This document shows, piece by piece, positions 43,934 to 53,120 of a DNA stretch of 64,000 bases. Location of the stretch: the NCBI RefSeq assembly GCF_900637665.1, contig NZ_LR134386.1:2596501-2660500 (forward strand). The letters run 5' to 3'. Made by a program: the position numbers and the translations under genes. Under the pieces are notes generated by a model. That model searched no databases. It was not told where the DNA came from and saw only the letters and a program-made list of their open reading frames with translations. The stretch is from Chryseobacterium nakagawai. GTDB taxonomy: Bacteria; Bacteroidota; Bacteroidia; Flavobacteriales; Weeksellaceae. Position 1 is the first letter of the stretch. The number at the start of each line of letters is the position of its first letter.

Positions 43934-45106
43934 ATGAAAAATTTCTTTTATGCTCTTTTTATTTTTTCTAATCTTAGCCTTATTGCTCAGGGGAGAAAAT
44001 TCTTTGAAAATGGAGACGTTCAGTTAAGGTCAAAAGTTGAAAAAGTAAATTTAAAATATTCCATGGACTTACCTTTTGTGAAGGTAAATATTAATGGAAA
44101 AATATATAATTTTCTTTTAGATACCGGAGCTCCAACTGTCATTTCTACGGCAATTTATACAGATTTGGGTCTTGAAAAGAAACATAAAAGCAGAGTGAAG
44201 GACTCACAGAAAAATAAACAGGACCAGATATTTACAGTATTACCTGAAATGATTGTAGATAATATAGCTTTTAACAATATAGGAGTTATGGTGATGGACC
44301 TTACGGCAACTGAATTCGAATGCTTTAAAGTGGATGGAATTCTTGGTTCTAATCAAATGGCTAAACTTTTCTGGAGGTTAAATTATAATGAAAATTCATT
44401 GGAAGCAACCCAGGATCTCTCTAAGTTTGATCTTACAGGCTATGATATTGTGATTCCTTTTGATGTAAAAGATCAGAAAACCCCTATTATTGAAGCCAGT
44501 ATTCTTGATAAGAAAATGAACTTTACATTTGATACGGGATCTTCAGGAAATATAAAGATGACCAATAATAATTACAACTTCAAAAAAATAACAGAGAAAG
44601 TAGATGTTTACGGAAATAGTTCTGTAGGGGCCTTTGGTACCGGAAGCCCTGTGCTTGGGCATATTTTTAAAGCTTCCAATATCACTTTTGGAAATAAGAT
44701 TTTTAACAATGTGGTGGTAGCAACAGGAAGTTCAAGTTTAATAGGAAATGATTTTTTGAAGAACTTTGTATTTGTTCTGGATTGGGAAGGACATAAGGTT
44801 TATATGAAACAGATTAAGGAATTTTCCCACAAGTTGGAATCTTTTGGTTTTGGATATCGTTTTATAGACTCTAAACCAACTGTTGCTTATGTATTTCAGG
44901 AAGAAAGTTTTCCTTTAAAGGTGGGAGATTCTATCATTAGTATTAATAATATAAACCTTGATAATCTTGACAAAGAAGGTGTTTGTCATTATTTCTTGAA
45001 CAGAGTAGAAAAGGATGCTGTTGCTATCGATTTGAAAATAAAAAGAGGCGGAGCTGAAATGAATGTAAACCTTAAAAAGAAAGTTTATTTAAAGGCTGAT
45101 AACTAG
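43934..45106 (+). CDS. Secreted retropepsin-like aspartic protease with PDZ-like tail
   Basis: 390 residues. Signal peptide about 1-18 (ends LIAQ). Two aspartic protease lobes in one chain, each with a D-T-G: FLLDTGAPTVIST (about 62) and FTFDTGSSGNIKM (about 200). C-terminal PDZ-like region (about 300-385): VGDSIISINNINLDNLDK. It acts outside the cytoplasm on unknown proteins. This pair of half-sites resembles other Bacteroidetes aspartyl proteases. Confidence 0.87.
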   Translation: MKNFFYALFIFSNLSLIAQGRKFFENGDVQLRSKVEKVNLKYSMDLPFVKVNINGKIYNFLLDTGAPTVISTAIYTDLGLEKKHKSRVKDSQKNKQDQIFTVLPEMIVDNIAFNNIGVMVMDLTATEFECFKVDGILGSNQMAKLFWRLNYNENSLEATQDLSKFDLTGYDIVIPFDVKDQKTPIIEASILDKKMNFTFDTGSSGNIKMTNNNYNFKKITEKVDVYGNSSVGAFGTGSPVLGHIFKASNITFGNKIFNNVVVATGSSSLIGNDFLKNFVFVLDWEGHKVYMKQIKEFSHKLESFGFGYRFIDSKPTVAYVFQEESFPLKVGDSIISINNINLDNLDKEGVCHYFLNRVEKDAVAIDLKIKRGGAEMNVNLKKKVYLKADN

Positions 45107-45199
45107 GGAATATATGATATATACCGTGAAAATACGGTTTTCTGTAAAAACAAATTATTCTTATCTTTATCTCTCACCAATGAAACAAAAATTAAAAGT

Positions 45200-45421
45200 A
45201 TGTTTGATCTTAATTACGATTTAATAAAACAGACAATAGAGGCTGAAGTTTGTAAAGAACATAACTTACATCCGGAATTTGTAAAAACAGATGATGGATT
45301 TGGAATAAAAGCCTGTTGTGAACCTTTTCATAAGGAACTAGTAACGAAATCTGAAAAAATGGTTGAAGAGGAAACGACTCAGTTTCTTGAGAAAATGATG
45401 AAAGATATTTTTAAAGAATAA
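45200..45421 (+). CDS. Small acidic protein, unknown
   Basis: 73 residues, acidic and helical, with a CKEHN and an ACCEPFHKEL motif (three cysteines) and a C-terminal helix EEETTQFLEKMMKDIF. No family recognised. A possible metal-binding or regulatory protein. It follows the aspartic protease by 93 bases and ends at a strong terminator. Confidence 0.55.
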   Translation: MFDLNYDLIKQTIEAEVCKEHNLHPEFVKTDDGFGIKACCEPFHKELVTKSEKMVEEETTQFLEKMMKDIFKE

Positions 45422-45450
45422 TTTGTGAAATTGTAGAAAAGCAATGTATA

Positions 45451-45485
45451 AAAAAACCGCCCTTCAATAAAAGGGCGGTTTTTCA
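45451..45485 (+). terminator. Terminator after the small acidic protein
   Basis: AACCGCCCTT (45456-45465) pairs with AAGGGCGGTT, followed by TTTC; it also serves as a convergent terminator for the - strand gene at 45521. Confidence 0.85.
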
Positions 45486-45520
45486 GTAAAAGAGTGAAAT
45501 AAAAGTTATATGTTTCTACC

Positions 45521-45760
45521 TTATCTTTTTTTCATACCTGTTCCTGCAAGGGAGCTGATGAACACAAGACCAAAGCCGATATAAGCAGCAAAGGCGGTAA
45601 GATATACTATTAAGCTATTAAAACTTGGTTTTGAACTGTATACCAGTACAGAAAAGGCAGCAAAACTCAACACCATTAACAGGCTCCAGATATGCATTTT
45701 TGCAGCATCTTCATTTCTCTTAAAAATCATTTCAAAAAAGGCTCTCATCATTACTAACAT
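45521..45760 (-). CDS. Small two-helix membrane protein
   Basis: 79 residues, two membrane helices (about 25-43 and 50-71), basic ends. Start could be 45760 or the next Met pair. No family known. The long, structured upstream gap 45761-46296 would be its 5' leader on the - strand. Confidence 0.5.
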   Translation of the reverse strand: MLVMMRAFFEMIFKRNEDAAKMHIWSLLMVLSFAAFSVLVYSSKPSFNSLIVYLTAFAAYIGFGLVFISSLAGTGMKKR

Positions 45761-45839
45761 TTTAAGGGTTATACATTAATTAACTGAGAATAAATCGGGT
45801 GTAGTGATCATGGTATAAAGAAAGCATACTTCTTTACTG

Positions 45840-46031
45840 GGCTAAGGTTCATGATACTTGCCGTTTATTCAATATTATGATACCGGGCTTTAAAGTCCGG
45901 GATTGATAATCGTTTTAGAATCAATAAATGACTCACGGTTTTATTGATGATACCAGTTAGATACGGCGCATAAATTTGCTGTGAAAGATCAGCCAAGGGG
46001 CTAATCAATCACGTTTCCGTATCTTTTACGG
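45840..46031. ncRNA. Possible structured RNA or leader with alternative stems
   Basis: Stems seen: CCGGGCTT with AAGTCCGG (45883-45900, with one wobble); ATCAATAAA (45920-45928) with TTTATTGAT (45940-45948); AGATACGG (45959-45966) with CCGTATCT (46017-46024), enclosing AGCC/GGCT (45991-45994, 45999-46002). CCGTA (46017-46021) can instead pair with TACGG (46027-46031). The exclusive pairings look switch-like. The strand is not certain; no known riboswitch core is recognised. Confidence 0.35.
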
Positions 46032-46296
46032 CATCGTAGAAAAAAAAGGATTCATATACAAGATATGAACTTTGAATCAGTGGAAAACTGAAAATCCACA
46101 GAAAACCTTTTTTCTCATCCTTAGTGCTTTTTTAATTTTTTCTCACAAAAAGATATGCCAATATCATGCCAAAGTGATTATTTCACAATTAACACTTTAT
46201 TTTTGAAGGGTGTATACTGTTGTATTTTAGGGTGTTTTTTAATTTATTTCCTTAAACGAAGAAAAAAGCTTTATTTTTAGATTATAATTGTTTGAA

Positions 46297-46749
46297 ATGA
46301 ATAGAATATATATTGGGTTAATTTTACTTTTCAGCAGCTTAGGATATGGACAGCAGCTTTCGGAAACAGAAAGAAAAATGACTGAATTAGTAGGAATCTG
46401 GAAAACTGAGGTAGAAGGAAGTTCACTATCTTTAATCATAAGCTTGGAGAAAGGAGAGAAAGAATATTTTCAAATTGTATTAATTAATATAAACGGAGAA
46501 AAATTCATAGTGAATGAAAGCAAAATTTCTTCCTCTGCACCATCAGAATATCAACTAAAAGTTATTAAAGCTGCTTTTGAAAAGTATCAAGATTGTACCA
46601 TCAAAGATGCTGTCATTGACCTTAAAAAGCTTGAAAATAATGCTATTTCTTTTAGCTATCATTCTGAGATTTCGGATTGTTCTTTTGGTTCAGATAATGG
46701 ATTGGAAATCCCTGATATTGATGAACTGATTTTTATAAAAGAAAAATAA
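46297..46749 (+). CDS. Secreted protein of unknown function
   Basis: 150 residues from the ATG at 46297. A signal peptide (MNRIYIGLILLFSSLGYGQ) and then a domain with LVGIWKTEVEGSSLSLIIS, lipocalin-like in feel but without proof; two cysteines (QDCTIKDAV, SDCSFGS). Codon use is AT-rich. No neighbour link; the region around looks accessory. Confidence 0.55.
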   Translation: MNRIYIGLILLFSSLGYGQQLSETERKMTELVGIWKTEVEGSSLSLIISLEKGEKEYFQIVLININGEKFIVNESKISSSAPSEYQLKVIKAAFEKYQDCTIKDAVIDLKKLENNAISFSYHSEISDCSFGSDNGLEIPDIDELIFIKEK

Positions 46750-46843
46750 ATCTTAATTGTGGAATTCTTAGATATAGGTTTGGTTTAAATCAATGGAAAT
46801 TAATTTATGATATGAACGAGCTATCCTTCGACTATGCTCAGGA

Positions 46844-47440
46844 TTGTACATTTCTATTGAGCTTTTAGGACGTGAAATTTTAAACTACTGCATTAGAATA
46901 ATTGTAAAAAAGAATGATTTTCGAAAAGTGAACAAGGAAAATTTAAAAGAAAAGATTGAGACTTGTATTGTGAATCTTCAACGATTGGCAAAGATGAATT
47001 GTTGGAATAAGATATCTCCTAATTGTGTTTTTATTGTGTCTGATTTCAATGAATTTGAAAGACCAGATTTTTTTACACAAAGGAAGGTAAGAAATAAAAT
47101 AAATAAATCTAAAACAACACTCGCTCTAGATATAGCCATAGACATTTTAAACAAGGAGTATCATGATCTTTATGATGTTACATTATATATTTTTAAAGCG
47201 GGTCAAAAAGAAACTGTAATTGAAATTCAGTATTACAGGAAATCAAATTTTAAAACTAACTATTTTGCTATGGTGAAAGATAGTCCACCTATGTTTCATT
47301 CTAAAATCTCAAAACCCTATTATGGCAGGAGTGATAATAAATTTGATGTCAATTGGGAATCAGGTGGATTAAGGTATTTCTGTAATCATTTTATTGGTCA
47401 AATTAAGTACAGGATAAATACTTTTATATTAAATGTTTAA
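46844..47440 (+). CDS. Hypothetical protein, probably truncated at its N-terminus
   Basis: 198 codons from a TTG at 46844; no ATG fits. The DNA right before and across the start (CTATCCTTCGACTATGCTCA) is a fragment of a dispersed repeat, not coding-like, so the true 5' end seems replaced. The body is basic and lysine-rich (NCWNKISPNCVFIVSDF, IFKAGQKETVIEIQYYRK), with no known family. It may be a remnant of an immunity or phage-type gene; function unknown. Confidence 0.4.
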   Translation: MYISIELLGREILNYCIRIIVKKNDFRKVNKENLKEKIETCIVNLQRLAKMNCWNKISPNCVFIVSDFNEFERPDFFTQRKVRNKINKSKTTLALDIAIDILNKEYHDLYDVTLYIFKAGQKETVIEIQYYRKSNFKTNYFAMVKDSPPMFHSKISKPYYGRSDNKFDVNWESGGLRYFCNHFIGQIKYRINTFILNV

Positions 47441-47456
47441 TTCTTGGATAAAACTT

Positions 47457-47529
47457 GGTTTGTCATTCTGTAAGAATCTTAACAACCATATTCAATATCT
47501 TTATTTGGATTCCTACGGAAGGACAAAGA
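47457..47529. repeat. Inverted-repeat element of about 70 bases
   Basis: TTTGTCATTCTGTAAGAATC at 47459-47478 is mirrored (18 of 21) by GGATTCCTACGGAAGGACAAA ending at about 47527, around a centre of about 30 bases. It is a compact palindromic element with the TCATTCTG core. Confidence 0.6.
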
Positions 47530-47624
47530 CTTTGCTAAAACAGTAACTCAATTTCAGACCTGGTCTAAATGGAAATCTTGGTGCAATTTTGTGGTATCAA
47601 ATTTTGGATTTGTGTTTTTAAAAC

Positions 47625-47663
47625 AAAGAAAACCCATCAAATCTTATCAAGACTTAATGGGTT
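47625..47663 (-). terminator. Terminator of the M28 peptidase operon
   Basis: AACCCAT (47631-47637) pairs with ATGGGTT (47657-47663), with a U-rich tract after it on the - strand. Confidence 0.65.
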
Positions 47664-47687
47664 CATTTATATCAAACTGACATTTCA

Positions 47688-49046
47688 CTACCAGTTTTTA
47701 TCAATCATATAAATAATATGGGTCATGGCTACGGCTCCCAATAAAAGCTCTCTTCTGTTAACTTTGTCAAAGGTGTCTTCTTCAGTATGGTGAATATCAA
47801 AATAACGTTGAGAATCTGGCATCAACTCAGCCGCAGGAACTCCCATATCATGAAGTGGGTAAAGATCTGTTCCGGAGAATTTTTCTTCAAAGTTATATAC
47901 TCCATAAGGTAGGAATAGTTTGGACCAGCTTTGAATCTGTTTTCTTTTGGCATCATCCATATCCAGAGCAATTCCTCTTGGAGCAAAGCCTCCGGCATCG
48001 GATTCTATGGCAAAAAGATGCTTTTCATTATTTTCTTTTACTGTTTTTCCATATTGGATACCGCCTTTCACACCATTTTCTTCATTGGCAAAGCAAACAA
48101 CTCTGATGGTATGGTTGTTTTGTATCCCTAGTTTTTTAAATGTTCTCAAAACTTCAATACTCTGGACAATTCCGGCACCGTCATCATGAGCCCCTTCTCC
48201 TACATCCCAGGAATCAAGGTGACCACCTACAACAATTACACTCTGATCTTTTTTACCTGTAATCTCCCCAATGACAGAGTGGGAGAGTTTCTCTCCTTTC
48301 ATTCCACAGTTGGAATTCAGTTTTGCTGTAATTTTTTTGTTCTTTAATAGGGTTTCCAGTTCATCTGCTGTAGTGCTTCCAATGGCTACAGCTGGTATTT
48401 TAGAAACGTTTTCTTCATAACGCATCGCTCCTGTATGAGGAACGTCATCAAACGCTGATGAAAGAGAGCGAATAATAGCATATTTCCCTCCTTTTTTAGC
48501 GGTTAATGATGCCGCAGTTGTTCTGTATTTCGAAGCATCCCCATATCCTTTAAATGTCTCTATAAATGATTGTTTGAAAGCGTAATTGAAGAACAGTATT
48601 TTGTCTTTTACCTGTTCTGGAGTAAGCTTATTGTAATCATCCATAGATTTTACCATAATGATTTCCCCTGAAATATCTTTTCCACCTGTACCTTCAGAGT
48701 TTCCGAGAGAAAGCATTTTAAGACTTTTCCAGCTTCCGTTGGAGGTTTTTATGTGTAAGGATTCCTTTCCTCTTACCCAAACTGGGATCATCACATCCTG
48801 AAGCCATACTTTATCTGCTCCGGCATCACGAAGTTTTTGCGCTGCCCATTGTACAGATTTCTCATAGGCTTCGGAACCGCTTAAACGGTGGCCGATATTT
48901 TTAGTGAGTTCGCGTAGATCTTTATATCCTTTTCCGTTATTTAAAACTTCAAGGGAGATCTTGCTGAATTGTATTGAATCTTCTTTAGCCTGGCCAAAAG
49001 CTGCCATTCCAAAAAGTAATAATGAGGTTCCTAGTATCTTTTTCAT
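47688..49046 (-). CDS. M28-family peptidase 1 (secreted)
   Basis: 452 residues from the ATG at 49046, 2 bases after the preceding gene's stop. Signal peptide (MKKILGTSLLLFGMAAFG). PA-like insert, then the M28 zinc core: GGHLDSWDVGEGAHDDGAG (first ligand His and bridging Asp), FANEENG (catalytic Glu plus ligand), ESDAGGF and HHTEEDT (last His). All expected residues are present. It cleaves N-terminal residues from peptides outside the cytoplasm. Third and last gene of a tandem set, very similar to the next gene. Confidence 0.9.
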   Translation of the reverse strand: MKKILGTSLLLFGMAAFGQAKEDSIQFSKISLEVLNNGKGYKDLRELTKNIGHRLSGSEAYEKSVQWAAQKLRDAGADKVWLQDVMIPVWVRGKESLHIKTSNGSWKSLKMLSLGNSEGTGGKDISGEIIMVKSMDDYNKLTPEQVKDKILFFNYAFKQSFIETFKGYGDASKYRTTAASLTAKKGGKYAIIRSLSSAFDDVPHTGAMRYEENVSKIPAVAIGSTTADELETLLKNKKITAKLNSNCGMKGEKLSHSVIGEITGKKDQSVIVVGGHLDSWDVGEGAHDDGAGIVQSIEVLRTFKKLGIQNNHTIRVVCFANEENGVKGGIQYGKTVKENNEKHLFAIESDAGGFAPRGIALDMDDAKRKQIQSWSKLFLPYGVYNFEEKFSGTDLYPLHDMGVPAAELMPDSQRYFDIHHTEEDTFDKVNRRELLLGAVAMTHIIYMIDKNW

Positions 49047-49048
49047 GG

Positions 49049-50410
49049 TTACCAATTTTTATCAATCATATAAATAAGTTGTGTCATTACCGTTGAGCCT
49101 AAAAGTAATTCTCTACGGTTGACTTTTTCAAAAGTATCTTCTGCAGTGTGGTGAATGTCAAAATAACGTTGTGGTTCCGGAACGAGTTCTGCCGTGGGTA
49201 CCCCCATTTCATGAAGTGGGGCAATATCTGAACCCGAATATTTTCCTTCAAAGTTATACACCCCATAAGGTAGAAATAGTTTTCCCCAGCTTTTGATCTG
49301 GTTTCTGTTTGTATCATCCATTTCTAGAGAAATTCCGCGGGGAGAAAAACCTCCGGCATCAGATTCTATAGCAAAAAGATGTTTTTCATTGTTATCTTTT
49401 GCTGTTTTTCCATATTGCTTTCCTCCTTTAGTTCCATTTTCTTCATTGGCGAAACAGACTGCTCTGATGGTATGGTTATTCTGGAGTCCTAATTTTTTGA
49501 AGGTTCTTAACACTTCAATACTCTGAACAATTCCGGATCCATCGTCATGAGCACCTTCACCTACATCCCATGAATCAAGGTGGCCGCCTACAACAATTAC
49601 ACTCTGATCTTTCTTACCTGTAATTTCACCAATGACTGAGTGGGAGAGTTTTTCTCCTTTCATCCCACAGTGGGAATTGAGCTTTGCTGTGACTTTCTGA
49701 TTTTTCAATAAAGCTTCCAGCTCATCTGCTGTTGTATTTCCGATGGTTACAGCTGGGATTTTGGCGATATTTTCTTCGTATCGCATATTTCCTGTATGTG
49801 GAACATCATCAAAAGCTGAAGAAAGAGATCTGATGATTGCAAATTTACCACCTTTCTTTGCTGTTAAAGAAGCTGCTGTTCTTCTATAAGCTCCTGATTC
49901 TCTATAGGAAATAAAAGTCTGTACATTTCCTTGGTTAAAAGGATAATTAAAGAAGACAATCTTACCTTTTACCTTTTCAGCGGGGAGTTTGTCATATTCT
50001 TCCAGAGATTTAACCATAATAATTTCTCCAAAGATATCTTTCCCATTTGTTCCTTCGGAATTTCCTAGAGAGAGCATTTTAAGGCTTTTCCAGCTTCCAT
50101 TGGAGGTTTTGATGTGCAAGGATTCTTTTCCTCTTACCCATACCGGGATCATTACTTCCTGAAGCCATACTTTATCCGCACCTGCTTCACGAAGCTTTTG
50201 TGCAGCCCATTGCACAGATTTTTCATAGGCTTCGGAGCCGCTTAAACGGTGACCTATATTTTTAGTAAGTTCCTGCAGTTCATCATATCCTTTTCCGTTA
50301 TTTAAAATTTCTGTGGATATTTTGCTAAACTGTATAGAATCTTCTTTAGTTTGTCCTGATATAAAAGTAATTCCTAAAGTCAGTAATGATATGTTTATGA
50401 TTTTTTTCAT
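49049..50410 (-). CDS. M28-family peptidase 2 (secreted)
   Basis: 453 residues from the ATG at 50410, one base from the upstream stop. A signal peptide ends TFISGQ. M28 core complete: GGHLDSWDVGEGAHDDGSG, FANEENG, ESDAGGF, HHTAEDT. Long stretches are nearly identical to the 47688-49046 gene (for example QSVIVVGGHLDSWDVGEGAH), pointing to a recent duplication. Middle gene of the operon. Confidence 0.9.
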   Translation of the reverse strand: MKKIINISLLTLGITFISGQTKEDSIQFSKISTEILNNGKGYDELQELTKNIGHRLSGSEAYEKSVQWAAQKLREAGADKVWLQEVMIPVWVRGKESLHIKTSNGSWKSLKMLSLGNSEGTNGKDIFGEIIMVKSLEEYDKLPAEKVKGKIVFFNYPFNQGNVQTFISYRESGAYRRTAASLTAKKGGKFAIIRSLSSAFDDVPHTGNMRYEENIAKIPAVTIGNTTADELEALLKNQKVTAKLNSHCGMKGEKLSHSVIGEITGKKDQSVIVVGGHLDSWDVGEGAHDDGSGIVQSIEVLRTFKKLGLQNNHTIRAVCFANEENGTKGGKQYGKTAKDNNEKHLFAIESDAGGFSPRGISLEMDDTNRNQIKSWGKLFLPYGVYNFEGKYSGSDIAPLHEMGVPTAELVPEPQRYFDIHHTAEDTFEKVNRRELLLGSTVMTQLIYMIDKNW

Positions 50411-50411
50411 A

Positions 50412-51818
50412 TTACCAGTTTTTATCAACCATAAAAATCAATTGTGTTATTGCAGCTGCTCCAAGAAGAAGTTCTCTTTTATTTACCTTATCAAAAGTAT
50501 CTTGTTCGGAATGATGATAATCAAAATATCTTTGAGTGTCTACCACAAGTTCTGCTAAAGGAATATCCAATTTTTTTAATGGCGAGATGTCCTGAATTGC
50601 CTCTGTCTGGTCAAAATCATAAACACCGTAAGGAAGAAAATATTCTTTCCAGGGAGAGATAAGCCTTCTTCTTTGAGGGGACATATCCAAAGAAAAACCT
50701 CGTGGCGAATATCCTCCTGCATCTGTTCCTAAGGCAAATATGTGTTTTTCGTCTCTCTTTTTCACATAAGCAGCATACATTTCACGACCTTGTCCTCCGT
50801 TTTCACTGTTAGCATACAAAACTACCCGGATGGTGTGGTTATTTTCGTATCCAAGCGCTTTCAATGTTCTTAAAACTTCAATACACTGAGCAACTCCGGT
50901 TCCATCATCAATTGCACCTTCACCTACATCCCATGAATCAAGTTGAGCGCCTAAAACAATAACTTTAGCATCTTTTTTACCCTGAATTTCAGCAATAATA
51001 TTTGGATTAGTGGTGTTGCCTTTGGATTCAGCAGTCATGTTGATTTTAGCAGTAACTTTTTGTTTCTTTAACGTCTTTTCCAATTCATCTGCTGATCTTA
51101 CGCCTATTGATAAAGCAGGAATTTTAACTTTATCATCGGGTTCGTAGTAAATCATTTTGGCATGCGGCGTATCATCATTAGCTGTTGTTAATGACCTTAT
51201 AATTAAAGCTTTTGCACCTGTTTTAGCTATGACAGAAGCAGAAATTAATTTTGATTTTGCAGTCTGTAAATAAGAATCACTGGTGTTAATGATTTTTGGA
51301 TCCATAGGAACATTGACGAAGACTATTTTGTCTTTTAACTGTCCTATTGACATGGCATTAAGTTCTGAGGTAGAATTAATTAAAACAATTTCACCTGTCA
51401 GATCTTTTCCAGCTGTTCCTTCAGAGTTTCCGAAGGAGAGCATTCTGATGCTTTTCCAATCTCCATTTTCTGTTTTTATCTGTAAAGATTCTTTTCCTCT
51501 GATCCAGACCGGAGCTTTAGCTTCTTGTCTCCAGATCATATTAATACCAATTTCCTTGAATTTTTTTTCAGCCCATTCTACCGCTTTTGTATAGCCAGGA
51601 GTGGCGCTGAAACGAGGTCCGATACCTTTTGTGAGTTCTCCAAGATTTTCATAAGCCCTACCATTAGTCATGATCTCATCTGAGATCTTTTTGAATTCAT
51701 CGTGATAATTTAATTTTACAGGAATTGCTGTTCTACCGGCAGGCTTTTTCTGGATTTTTTTTTGAGAAAATAAAAATCCACTCAAAAAGAGTGGAAGTAT
51801 AATGAATATTTTTTTCAT
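50412..51818 (-). CDS. M28-like protein 3, with altered catalytic residues
   Basis: 468 residues; signal peptide ends LFSQ. The fold is the same, but the zinc core has changed: GAQLDSWDVGEGAIDDGTG (His to Gln at 292), YANSENGGQG (catalytic Glu to Ser at 338), while Glu339, DAGGY and HHSEQDT remain. A first metal ligand and the general base are therefore lost. It is probably inactive or has another role (binding or regulation). First gene of the operon, upstream of two intact paralogues. Confidence 0.88.
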   Translation of the reverse strand: MKKIFIILPLFLSGFLFSQKKIQKKPAGRTAIPVKLNYHDEFKKISDEIMTNGRAYENLGELTKGIGPRFSATPGYTKAVEWAEKKFKEIGINMIWRQEAKAPVWIRGKESLQIKTENGDWKSIRMLSFGNSEGTAGKDLTGEIVLINSTSELNAMSIGQLKDKIVFVNVPMDPKIINTSDSYLQTAKSKLISASVIAKTGAKALIIRSLTTANDDTPHAKMIYYEPDDKVKIPALSIGVRSADELEKTLKKQKVTAKINMTAESKGNTTNPNIIAEIQGKKDAKVIVLGAQLDSWDVGEGAIDDGTGVAQCIEVLRTLKALGYENNHTIRVVLYANSENGGQGREMYAAYVKKRDEKHIFALGTDAGGYSPRGFSLDMSPQRRRLISPWKEYFLPYGVYDFDQTEAIQDISPLKKLDIPLAELVVDTQRYFDYHHSEQDTFDKVNKRELLLGAAAITQLIFMVDKNW

Positions 51819-51873
51819 TTTTTATTTACCTTTCTTTTTCCAATGATAAAAGTAGGAAAAAAATAGGAATTTA

Positions 51874-53118
51874 TTAAGGTTTCATATCGTACATTAACAG
51901 TGCTGTAATCAATTTTGGCTCAATGAATGTACATTTTGGAGGCATGCTTAATTTTAAGTCTGAAATTTTAATCATATCATTAAAACTTACAGGATAAATT
52001 CCGAATCCTGCCTTTCCTTCTCCGCTGTCTACCTTTTCTTTTAAAATATTGATTCCGCTGATATTAGAGGTTCCTTTTACATAAGAAATAAGATCAGAGC
52101 TATCCGGATCATCTATTTTTAAAATACCTTTAAAAATGTATTTGTCTAATAAATGGTGATCCAGGTTATCTAAAGACATTTCTTTTGAGCGAAGATCATG
52201 TTTTACGTGAAGAGAATAAAACTTACCATCCAGATACATTGAAATGTGGAATTTCTGAGAAGGGAAGTATGATGTTTCTCCTTTTTCGTGAATTAGAAAA
52301 TACTTGTCCAGTTCTTTCAGAAATTGTTCGCTGGAAAGGCCATTCAGATCATGTAGAATTCTGTTGTAATCGTGAATCTTGATGGATTGGTTTGAAACGA
52401 TAAAGCTGTATACAAAATTATAAAGTTCTGTACCGTTGTGTCTTTTGTTTTTGTCCTTATGTTTTTTTGCGTTTAATGCTGTAGAGCCAATTCTATGGTG
52501 TCCATCGGCAATATAGAATGAATCGATCTGATCAATTACTTCCTTAAACTGTTGAAGTTTTAAACGATTGTCTATTCTCCAGATTTTATGTCTGATACCA
52601 ATAGTATCTACATGATTGAAGATTGGAACATTCTTTTCCTCATGGTTCATCAGCAACTCAATTTTTGAATTGGCCGGGTAGGTTAGTAATACCGGTTCAG
52701 CCTGAAGATTTACTTTTTCAAGGTAATGAGCTAGTTTTTCTTTTTTCTGAGGAATGGTACTTTCGTGCCTTTTAATTTTTCCATTCCAGAAATCTTCAAT
52801 ACTCGCCAGACCTAGGAGGCCTCTGAAAATTTGCTTATTAGGATATATTTGTTCATAAAGATAGTATGCAGAATTATCCTGAACGAGTTTTTTTTCGTCC
52901 AGAAGTTCTTCAAAGGTGGAACGGATCTTTCTCAGATTTCGATCTACATCCTTAGATTTACTTACAACATAAGGCTTTATCATGTTGATGTAAGTATTTT
53001 CAACTTGAGCTTTTTCTGCAATTTCTTCCTGGGTAAAATTATCCAGTGGATGGGTAGGGAAAGTATCCTCAAAGTCTCTGTGAGGTCTTATTCCACGGAA
53101 AGGTTTAAAAACAGGCAT
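51874..53118 (-). CDS. DUF1015 protein with a DGHHR motif
   Basis: 414 residues. The central motif YIADGHHRIGSTALN resembles the DGHHR of ParB/Srx-fold free-serine kinases; VPIFNHVDTIGIRHKIWRI and IYPVSFNDMIKISD are further DUF1015 signatures. It is 2 bases downstream of serA on the same strand, in one block with serC, so a role in serine metabolism is a fair inference. The known function of DUF1015 is not settled. Confidence 0.8.
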   Translation of the reverse strand: MPVFKPFRGIRPHRDFEDTFPTHPLDNFTQEEIAEKAQVENTYINMIKPYVVSKSKDVDRNLRKIRSTFEELLDEKKLVQDNSAYYLYEQIYPNKQIFRGLLGLASIEDFWNGKIKRHESTIPQKKEKLAHYLEKVNLQAEPVLLTYPANSKIELLMNHEEKNVPIFNHVDTIGIRHKIWRIDNRLKLQQFKEVIDQIDSFYIADGHHRIGSTALNAKKHKDKNKRHNGTELYNFVYSFIVSNQSIKIHDYNRILHDLNGLSSEQFLKELDKYFLIHEKGETSYFPSQKFHISMYLDGKFYSLHVKHDLRSKEMSLDNLDHHLLDKYIFKGILKIDDPDSSDLISYVKGTSNISGINILKEKVDSGEGKAGFGIYPVSFNDMIKISDLKLSMPPKCTFIEPKLITALLMYDMKP

Positions 53119-53120
53119 AT

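Noticed and set aside
43934..45106. Aspartic protease as part of a retroelement
   Set aside because: It has a signal peptide and two DTG lobes with a PDZ-like tail, and no reverse transcriptase nearby.
45761..46200. RNase P RNA, tmRNA or a known riboswitch in the structured gap
   Set aside because: CCGGGCTTTAAAGTCCGG loosely recalls RNase P, but the other conserved segments are missing; no TPP, cobalamin or SAM core was seen.
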